Assembly (NCBI GenBank): GCA_004525825.1
Contig: SPBY01000279.1
Coordinates: 1 to 5,172 of the forward strand
Reading direction: 5' to 3'
Length of the DNA stretch: 5,172 bases
Source: Bacteroidia bacterium
Lineage (GTDB): Bacteria > Bacteroidota > Bacteroidia > Bacteroidales > GCA-2748055
Part shown: positions 1-5,172 of the stretch, one piece after another
Position numbering within the stretch: position 1 is the first letter of the stretch
Layout of the letters: the number at the start of each line of letters is the position of its first letter
Notes under the pieces: generated by a model
Database searches by the model: none
What the model was told of the DNA's origin: nothing
The model's input: only the letters and a program-made list of their open reading frames with translations
Made by a program: the position numbers and the translations under genes

Positions 1-1
1 A

Positions 2-307
2 AGGATTGCCCTGACCAAAGGAAAGGTGGGAAGAATTCTACGGGGAGAAGGGGAGAAGCAGCTGGTACTGGAAGTGGAGGACATCCACAGGGGAGTCAGG
101 CGCGAGGATCCATTTGATATGGTGGTGCTGGCCGTGGGACTCACCCCCAACCATGTGGAGGCGGACCTGAAGAAGAATGAATATGGTTTTTATCTTCCTT
201 CACAGATGGCAGGAATCGTAGCGGCTGCAACTTGCAAACGTCCCATGGATGTCTCATCGGCGGTGAAGGATGCCACTGCTTCCGCATTAAAAGCCATGCA
301 GAGATGA
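2..307 (+). CDS. qmoA: QmoA-like HdrA-family flavoprotein, C-terminal part only (5' truncated by window edge)
   Basis: This is the last ~101 codons of an HdrA-family FAD protein; the frame is open to the left edge, so the real start lies outside the window. The visible part has the end of a pyridine-nucleotide-disulfide-oxidoreductase fold. A 'VVLAVGLTPN' segment (about 119-151) is the family's second FAD-contacting strand and loop. The closing stretch 'GIVAAATCKRPMDVSSAV' (about 211-264) matches the 'G-I-x-A-A-x-x-x-x-P-x-D-V' ending of HdrA/QmoA proteins, which contacts FAD. QmoA proteins are about 400 residues, so roughly three quarters is missing. No ferredoxin domain follows, which fits QmoA rather than a full-length HdrA. 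Its TGA overlaps the ATG of the next gene (ATGA, 304-307), indicating translational coupling. In characterised Qmo complexes QmoA is a cytoplasmic FAD/Fe-S subunit. Family assignment is firm. The QmoA name leans on the downstream qmoB and qmoC. Confidence 0.8.
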   Translation, partial: RIALTKGKVGRILRGEGEKQLVLEVEDIHRGVRREDPFDMVVLAVGLTPNHVEADLKKNEYGFYLPSQMAGIVAAATCKRPMDVSSAVKDATASALKAMQR

Positions 308-2394
308 CAGCGGTAGGAACAAACCATATGGCCCTGGCAATATGTACTGGCTGCAGCATCGGGAATTGCATCGATGCAGAAAAACTGACCACTGCGGCCA
401 GGGAAAGCTTTAAAGGAATCACCTGCCTGAACCACAAAGCGCTTTGCTCTGAAGCGGGACTCCAGGAACTCAATAGACTTGTTCTGGAAAACCAGGTGGG
501 CCGCCTGGCCGTAGCCGCCTGTTCGCCCAGGGTAAAGTCAGACGAATTCTCCCTGGACGGGATTTATGTGGACCGGATCAATCTGCGTGAACAGATTGCC
601 TGGATCATGGAGCCGGGCAATGAAGATACCCAGATGTGTGCAGAGGATCATGTCAAAATGGTGCTGGCCAAACTGGATTCCATCAAGAACAATACCCCCT
701 ATGTGCCTGAACAACTCTGCAGCGAAGTGCTGGTAGTAGGCGGTGGCATTGCGGGCATAAGTGCAGCCCTGGAAGGGGCTGCTGCGGGTTACCGGGTGCA
801 CCTGGTGGAGAAGTCCGACCGGCTGGGAGGATATGCAGGCAGAATCTATAGAACACCATACAACGAAATTGATCTGAGTGGGCGGGTCCGTGAAGTAATG
901 GAACATTCGAAGGTGGAGGTCCACCTGGAGACCAGCATAGAATCCATTTCAGGAGAACCCGGGTCTTTTTCCGTGGCCATCCGAAACAGTAACACAGCCA
1001 CCCTGGAGGTGGGATCGGTGGTCACTGCCACCGGATGGAGACCTTATGATCCCGGCAAGTTGTCTTCCCTGGGATATGGGTCTTCCAGGGTGAAGACCCT
1101 GGAAGAGTTTGAGGCGAGCGTGCAGACCGAGACTCCCCCGGACAGGGTGCTCTTTGTGTTGTGCGCAGGCTCCAGAGAGGCCGATCACCTGTCCTATTGT
1201 TCATCCTATTGTTGTGGTGCCGCCCTGAAACAAGCCCTTTACATCAGGGAGCTGAATCCTTCGGCAGAGGTATACATTGTCTACAGGGATATTCGTACGC
1301 CCGGATTCCAGGAGGAATTTTACAAGCTGGTGCAGGCCGATGACGCCATTTTTATGACCAAGGGAGTGATCGAATCGGTTTCTGACAAGGGTCACGAGGT
1401 GGAAGTGGTGGTCGGTGAATCCTTGCTGGGTGAGCAGATCACCCTGGCGGCAGATCTGGTGGTATTGGCCACGGGCATGGTGCCCAACACCACCGCTGAC
1501 CTGAAGCTGCAATACAGGCTCGGAAAAGGCCTGCCGGAGCTGGAATATGATTTTTCAGATTCCCATTTCATTTGTTTTCCCTACGAGACAAGAAGAACCG
1601 GAATCTATGCAGCCGGTACGCTCAGGGCTCCCATGGATATGGAGATGAGTCAGGAGGACGGGGCCGGCGCCATGATGAAAGCCATACAGTGCATCGAATG
1701 CGTGAGCAGGGGAGAAGCGGTTCATCCCAGGGCAGGTGATATGACCTACCCGGAGCTTTACATGGAGCGATGTACCGACTGTAAGAGATGTACCGAGGAA
1801 TGTCCTTTCGGAAGTTACGACGAAACCGAAAAGGGTACCCCTTTGCCCAATCCGGCCAGGTGCAGGAGGTGCGGGATATGTGTGGGTTCCTGCCCGGAAA
1901 GGGTCATAGGTTTTTCAGATTACTCCATCAACAGCGTATCGGCCATGATCAAGGCAGTGCATGTTCCTGACGAATTTGAGGAAAAACCCCGGGTGCTGGT
2001 ATTTGTATGCGAGAACGATGCCTACCCGGCACTGGATGCAGCTGGCGTCCACAGGCTTAAATTCAGTCCTTTTATTAGGATTATCCCGGTACGCTGTCTG
2101 GGTTCGGTGAACAAGGTCTGGATTTCAGACGCCCTGTCGCACGGCTACGATGGCATTCTTCAGATTGGCTGCAAACCGGGCGATGAATACCAGTGTCACT
2201 TCATCCACGGAAGTGAACTTACCGAACAACGGGGAGAGAACCTGCAGGATACGCTGGAAACCATGATGCTGGAGCCCGAAAGGATTCAGACCCGCTTTGT
2301 GGAAATTACAGAGCATCATGAAATTCAAGGAATTATCAACGACTTTGTGGAGGAATTGGAGCTGATAGGTCCCAATCCCTTTAAAGATATGTAA
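304..2394 (+). CDS. qmoB: QmoB-like HdrA-ferredoxin-MvhD fusion flavoprotein
   Basis: A 696-residue cytoplasmic electron-transfer flavoprotein. Numbering from the ATG at 304, the order is as follows. The HdrA N-terminal domain has cysteines C14, C17, C22, C41 and C48 and an 'ACSPR' motif at 72-76. A Rossmann FAD site has 'GGGIAG' at 146-151. The HdrA Fe-S cysteine set is C287, C299, C303, C304. A second FAD segment ('LATGMVPN') and an 'AAGTLRAPMDM' loop follow. Two [4Fe-4S] ferredoxin motifs lie at C490/C493/C496/C500 and C520/C523/C526/C530. The C-terminal MvhD-like domain has candidate cluster cysteines C569, C598, C623 and C631. The 'CENDAYPALD' form of the MvhD domain and the ~700-residue length are as I recall for QmoB. 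QmoB sits with QmoA and QmoC between menaquinone and a soluble partner, classically APS reductase. The ATG at 304 is chosen for its ATGA overlap with qmoA. An in-frame ATG at 328 (688 residues) is a real alternative. Upstream codons of the frame lie inside qmoA and are not used. Confidence 0.88.
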   Translation: MTAVGTNHMALAICTGCSIGNCIDAEKLTTAARESFKGITCLNHKALCSEAGLQELNRLVLENQVGRLAVAACSPRVKSDEFSLDGIYVDRINLREQIAWIMEPGNEDTQMCAEDHVKMVLAKLDSIKNNTPYVPEQLCSEVLVVGGGIAGISAALEGAAAGYRVHLVEKSDRLGGYAGRIYRTPYNEIDLSGRVREVMEHSKVEVHLETSIESISGEPGSFSVAIRNSNTATLEVGSVVTATGWRPYDPGKLSSLGYGSSRVKTLEEFEASVQTETPPDRVLFVLCAGSREADHLSYCSSYCCGAALKQALYIRELNPSAEVYIVYRDIRTPGFQEEFYKLVQADDAIFMTKGVIESVSDKGHEVEVVVGESLLGEQITLAADLVVLATGMVPNTTADLKLQYRLGKGLPELEYDFSDSHFICFPYETRRTGIYAAGTLRAPMDMEMSQEDGAGAMMKAIQCIECVSRGEAVHPRAGDMTYPELYMERCTDCKRCTEECPFGSYDETEKGTPLPNPARCRRCGICVGSCPERVIGFSDYSINSVSAMIKAVHVPDEFEEKPRVLVFVCENDAYPALDAAGVHRLKFSPFIRIIPVRCLGSVNKVWISDALSHGYDGILQIGCKPGDEYQCHFIHGSELTEQRGENLQDTLETMMLEPERIQTRFVEITEHHEIQGIINDFVEELELIGPNPFKDM
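312..318 (+). promoter_or_regulatory. Possible ribosome binding site for an alternative qmoB start at 328
   Basis: GGTAGGA lies 9 nt before the in-frame ATG at 328 and is the best Shine-Dalgarno-like sequence near the qmoB start. The ATG at 304 has only a weak 'GCAGAG' before it but has the coupling overlap with qmoA. The conserved HdrA-type sequence (ICTGC) begins four codons after the second ATG, so homology does not settle the choice. Bacteroidota often start translation without a strong Shine-Dalgarno sequence, so this site is tentative. Confidence 0.3.
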
Positions 2395-2400
2395 GTTAGT

Positions 2401-2442
2401 AGAAAGTGGAAAGTAGAAAGTGGAAAGTAGAAAGTAGATAGT
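2401..2442 (+). repeat. Heptamer tandem repeat, consensus RGAAAGT, six units
   Basis: Five perfect units alternate AGAAAGT and GGAAAGT (2401-2435), followed by one variant AGATAGT (2436-2442). The preceding AGTTAGT (2394-2400), which begins at the last base of the qmoB stop, may be a decayed seventh copy. The array fills nearly all of the 46-nt qmoB-qmoC gap. Its final GT forms the first two bases of the qmoC GTG start codon. The strand is purine-only except for the T of each unit. I recall similar heptamer arrays in intergenic DNA of Bacteroidota and, as a class, in cyanobacteria (STRR sequences). Its function is unknown. It could act as an unstructured A/G-rich ribosome-loading leader for qmoC, or simply be a slippage-prone insertion. 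Confidence 0.9.
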
Positions 2443-3532
2443 GGGATTTGTTAAACCGGATATAGAATTTAAACGGGAACTGGGAAGGGTGAGCGGATCC
2501 CCTTTGAACCAGTGCATGCAGTGCGGAAACTGTTCTGCTGTTTGTTCGCTGGCACCTGCTGACAGGCCCTTCCCCCGAAAGGAGATGGTCTGGTCTGGCT
2601 GGGGCATGAAGGAGAAATTGATCGGAAACGTGGATATCTGGCTCTGTCACCAGTGCGGCGATTGCAGCACCTATTGTCCCCGCGATGTGAAACCTGCCGA
2701 TGTGATCTCAGCCATCAGGCAACATAGCTACTCGCACTACGCGCGTCCCGGGTTTCTCGGCAAACTGGTCTCTTCCCCGGCTTGGTTGCCGCTGGCTCTG
2801 GCCATCCCGGTACTAGTTATCATAGCTATACTGTCCCTGGCCGGTACCTTTCAGATTCCCGAGGGTCCAGTGGATTATTCGGCCTTTTTTCCTCATGCCT
2901 TGCTGAATTCTACCTTTTCGGTCATCACCCTGTTTTTTTATCTCTTGGCTTCCTTTGGAATTGGCCGGTTCTGGAAGGACATGAAGCGAATTACTCCTCC
3001 CGGCGAAACTGGAATGAAAAGAATTCCCATTTTCAAGGTCTTGGGTGAGATACTGTCCCACTCCAATTTTACGGCTTGCGGATCGCGACCCTTGCGAAAG
3101 GTGGCCCACATGCTGCTCTTTTTTGGATTCGGATTGCTTATCCTGGTCACCCTGTATGCCATCTGGGCCACTGTCACCCGGAACTATCCCCTTCCTCTGT
3201 CCAATCCTTTCAAAATAGCGGGAAACCTGGCTTCCTTAATGATCTATTCCGGTCTGGGCATCATGGTGTGCCAGCGCCTTTTTAACAGAAAAGTTTTTGG
3301 AAAGAGCAGCTATTCAGACTGGTTGTTGCTGGCTGCCATTGCCTTGCTGACTCTTTCTGGAACATTGGTGGAGATGGCCCGTTTCGGGTCTTGGTCTTTG
3401 GCGTATCATCTATACTTTATTCACCTGGTGGCAGTCTGGTTCGTGATCATGTACCTTCCCTACACCAAGCTGGGACACATCTTTTTCCGAAGTACGGCCA
3501 TGCTCTATGCCCGTTCCATAGGGCGTAAGTAG
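2441..3532 (+). CDS. qmoC: QmoC-like membrane subunit (HdrC ferredoxin fused to NarI-like cytochrome b)
   Basis: A 363-residue membrane subunit that would exchange electrons with menaquinone. The N-terminal HdrC-like domain has two [4Fe-4S] motifs, C25/C28/C31/C35 and C69/C72/C75/C79, with the QmoC-typical 'PFPRKEM' (43-49) and 'DIWLCHQCGDCSTYCPR' (65-81) between and around them. The rest is hydrophobic, with about six membrane segments near 115-136, 151-176, 221-245, 258-280, 293-312 and 322-345. Histidines in or beside these segments (H207, H223, H323, H328, H346) are candidate heme b ligands. This fusion distinguishes QmoC from a separate HdrC and HdrE. The start is GTG at 2441: an in-frame TAG at 2435 closes the frame upstream, and the first in-frame ATG falls inside the first cluster motif. 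The GTG overlaps the end of the heptamer repeat and has no ordinary Shine-Dalgarno sequence before it. It is probably co-transcribed with qmoAB. Subunit identity is firm; the start is less so. Confidence 0.88.
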   Translation: MGFVKPDIEFKRELGRVSGSPLNQCMQCGNCSAVCSLAPADRPFPRKEMVWSGWGMKEKLIGNVDIWLCHQCGDCSTYCPRDVKPADVISAIRQHSYSHYARPGFLGKLVSSPAWLPLALAIPVLVIIAILSLAGTFQIPEGPVDYSAFFPHALLNSTFSVITLFFYLLASFGIGRFWKDMKRITPPGETGMKRIPIFKVLGEILSHSNFTACGSRPLRKVAHMLLFFGFGLLILVTLYAIWATVTRNYPLPLSNPFKIAGNLASLMIYSGLGIMVCQRLFNRKVFGKSSYSDWLLLAAIALLTLSGTLVEMARFGSWSLAYHLYFIHLVAVWFVIMYLPYTKLGHIFFRSTAMLYARSIGRK

Positions 3533-3538
3533 CAGAGT

Positions 3539-5172
3539 CTAGGACTTCTCCTTAAAGCTATCAAGAACCTTTCTTACGGAACCGTGGAGAAGCAGAAGGC
3601 GTTTGGATTCTTCGTATTCAAGCCCCAGTTCTTCGCTGATCATTCGTGATCCCCGGTCCACCAGTTTGGCATTGGTCAGCTGCATATCCACCATCTTATT
3701 GCCTTTGACCCTGCCCAGTTTAATCATGGTGGAGGTGGTAATCATGTTAAGAATCAGTTTTTGTGCAGTGCCTGATTTCATGCGGGTGCTGCCGGTGACA
3801 AACTCAGGACCCACCAGGGCTTCCAGCGGAATTTCCGAGGCTTTGGCCAGTTGGGTGTTGGGATTGTTGGTGATGCAGGCGGTGAGCAGACCATGCTTCC
3901 TCGCATCTTCCACTGCACCTATCACATAGGGAGTGCGTCCCGAAGCGGCAATACCCACCAGAACATCGTTTTTGTCAGGTTTGTACTGGGCCAGGTCACG
4001 CCAGGCACCATGGCGGTCATCTTCGGCCGATTCCACCGCCTTTCGGATGGCCCTGTCTCCGCCAGCAATCACCCCGATCACAATATCAAAGGGAACGCCA
4101 AAGGTGGGGGGTATCTCTGAAGCATCCACCACCCCCAGCCTGCCGCTGGTACCTGCTCCGACGTAGAAAAGCCGGCCTCCCTTCATAATTCGGGGTATGA
4201 TGCCTTCCACCAGTTTTTCGATGTCCGGAATGATCTCATGGACCGCCTGATGCACCGTGCTATCCTCCCTGTTGATGTTCTGAAGAAGCTCATTCACCGA
4301 CATCTCTTCCAGCTTATCGTACATCGATGCCGATTCCGTGATGGAGGTGGCCACGCTCTTTCTTGTACTCTTTTCTTTAGTGTGAAATTTCACCAATCCT
4401 TCGATAGGTGCAGCTATGATCTGTGCGAGTTTGAGCCCGTGTTTTTGAAGCACCTCCTCAAGAATCTCCCGGAAGTGGTAGGCCACTGATCCCGCAAATC
4501 CGATATCCATGGAGGAGTAATCGCTGTATTTGGAAATATTCTTGTCGATAAAGTCCTCGAAAGCCCGTGCGACGATTTCTCTGACCTCTGGATCGTCTAT
4601 GTGTTTGGCAGCCACCCTGGTGAGAGAGGCCAGGTACCTGTTGGCATGAGGTTTATGATAGACATTCTCCAGGATCTGGTCCATAGTCAATCCCTCTTCG
4701 GCAATGATGGATTTCCCCAACTTGTCACTGAGGTTCCTTTTATGGAGAGCATTTACCAATCGTTTCCCGATATCCGTTCCGCCCCCTTCGTCGCCCAGGG
4801 AATATCCCATCGCAGGCACCTTGTCAGAGATCTCTCCATCGATGTAGAGGCCGGAATTGGATCCGGTTCCCAGGATGCAGGCAATTCCGTTTTTCTCCTG
4901 AAACAAGGCCCGGGCCACGCCCAGGAGATCATCATTTACCTGGATATAAGGATGAACACCGATCCTCTCTTGCAACTTCCTTCGAATCACATCTTTCATC
5001 TCCCTATTAGCTACACCCGAGCCGTAAAAATAGATTTCCAGAATGTCCCGCTCCCTTCCAGCCAGGTCCAGTTTTTCCAGTTCTTCACCGATCTCCATTT
5101 CGGAGGAGTGGTAGGGATTTATTCCACGGGTCGACATCACCCTGAGTTCATTTCCGGCTATAAGTCTCCAGT
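3539..5172 (-). CDS. murQ: Bifunctional amino-sugar kinase (BadF/BadG type) - MurQ N-acetylmuramic acid 6-phosphate etherase fusion, 5' truncated
   Basis: The frame is open to the window's right edge. The GTG at 5140 is not the start, because ten more codons upstream (W-R-L-I-A-G...) continue the kinase family sequence; perhaps 10-15 residues with the first phosphate loop are missing. The N-terminal half (5172 to about 4385) is an ASKHA-fold kinase of the GlcNAc/MurNAc group: 'GINPY' near 5122, 'VNDD' with a probable catalytic Asp near 4935, the GTGS phosphate loop (4870-4859), 'GDEGGG' (4795-4778), and 'GFAGSVAYHF' near 4500. A short polar linker (about 4378-4343) leads to a near-complete MurQ SIS domain. 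It carries 'GAGTSGR' (4159-4139), 'DASEIPPTFG' with a Glu (4117-4115) matching E. coli Glu83, 'AVESAED' with a Glu (4024-4022) matching Glu114, and 'GSTRMKSGTAQK' (3793-3758). MurQ cleaves the lactyl ether of MurNAc-6-phosphate to GlcNAc-6-phosphate and lactate. The attached kinase could supply the substrate by phosphorylating MurNAc (or GlcNAc). It acts in the cytoplasm in wall recycling. The MurQ C-terminus is shorter than in E. coli. Confidence 0.9.
   Translation of the reverse strand, partial: WRLIAGNELRVMSTRGINPYHSSEMEIGEELEKLDLAGRERDILEIYFYGSGVANREMKDVIRRKLQERIGVHPYIQVNDDLLGVARALFQEKNGIACILGTGSNSGLYIDGEISDKVPAMGYSLGDEGGGTDIGKRLVNALHKRNLSDKLGKSIIAEEGLTMDQILENVYHKPHANRYLASLTRVAAKHIDDPEVREIVARAFEDFIDKNISKYSDYSSMDIGFAGSVAYHFREILEEVLQKHGLKLAQIIAAPIEGLVKFHTKEKSTRKSVATSITESASMYDKLEEMSVNELLQNINREDSTVHQAVHEIIPDIEKLVEGIIPRIMKGGRLFYVGAGTSGRLGVVDASEIPPTFGVPFDIVIGVIAGGDRAIRKAVESAEDDRHGAWRDLAQYKPDKNDVLVGIAASGRTPYVIGAVEDARKHGLLTACITNNPNTQLAKASEIPLEALVGPEFVTGSTRMKSGTAQKLILNMITTSTMIKLGRVKGNKMVDMQLTNAKLVDRGSRMISEELGLEYEESKRLLLLHGSVRKVLDSFKEKS

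Noticed and set aside
26..28. GTG at 26 as the start of a small 93-residue gene
   Set aside because: The frame is open to the left edge and the peptide is the C-terminal FAD segment of an HdrA-type protein, so it is a truncated qmoA rather than a separate small gene.
232..303. Upstream in-frame extension of qmoB to an ATG at 232
   Set aside because: It would overlap qmoA by 76 nt and adds a non-conserved, cysteine- and histidine-rich stretch that is simply qmoA read in another frame. The ATGA overlap at 304 is the natural start.
538..1512. Several open frames antisense to qmoB (for example 538-924 and 1201-1512)
   Set aside because: They are shadows of a strongly conserved coding frame on the other strand, with no domain, start context or independent composition.
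2125..2650. Two minus-strand open frames (2125-2607 and 2396-2650) crossing the qmoB-qmoC junction
   Set aside because: They lie antisense to well-supported qmoB and qmoC. Their 'LLSTFYF'-like peptides are just the translated heptamer repeat, and they show no recognisable domain.
3536..3546. Inverted repeat AGTC-TAG-GACT as a bidirectional terminator
   Set aside because: The stem is only 4 bp with a 3-nt loop and no flanking T-run on either strand. It is within what chance would produce.
3603..4489. Plus-strand open frames inside the kinase-MurQ gene
   Set aside because: They are antisense to conserved MurQ catalytic motifs, and their peptides are low in recognisable structure.

Overview
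The window most likely comes from an anaerobic member of the Bacteroidota. This rests on the Bacteroidota-like kinase and MurQ sequences, a purine-rich heptamer tandem repeat of a kind I recall from Bacteroidota intergenic DNA, and weak or absent Shine-Dalgarno sequences. The assignment is an inference, not a database result.

Positions 2-3532 (+ strand) carry what reads as the QmoABC operon (quinone-interacting membrane-bound oxidoreductase). It consists of the last ~100 codons of an HdrA-like flavoprotein (qmoA), a complete HdrA-ferredoxin-MvhD fusion (qmoB), and a membrane HdrC/NarI-like fusion (qmoC). qmoA and qmoB overlap by an ATGA. qmoB and qmoC are separated by 46 nt, almost all of it a six-unit heptamer repeat that runs into the GTG start of qmoC. 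In sulfate reducers and green sulfur bacteria, Qmo links the menaquinone pool to APS reductase. Here the menaquinol-facing cytochrome b subunit, the Fe-S relay and the flavin modules are all visible. The soluble partner (AprAB or another) is not in the window.

Positions 3539-5172 (- strand) carry a convergent gene whose stop lies only 6 nt from that of qmoC. It encodes an in-frame fusion of a BadF/BadG-type amino-sugar kinase with MurQ, the N-acetylmuramic acid 6-phosphate etherase. Its 5' end lies beyond the window: the reading frame stays open to the right edge with recognisable kinase sequence. The fusion would combine two consecutive steps of cell-wall amino-sugar recycling in one polypeptide.

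No RNA genes, CRISPR arrays, insertion sequences or convincing promoters or terminators were seen. Coding density is almost complete. The items most worth following up are the Qmo complex in a probable Bacteroidota genome, the repeat at the qmoC start, and the kinase-MurQ fusion.
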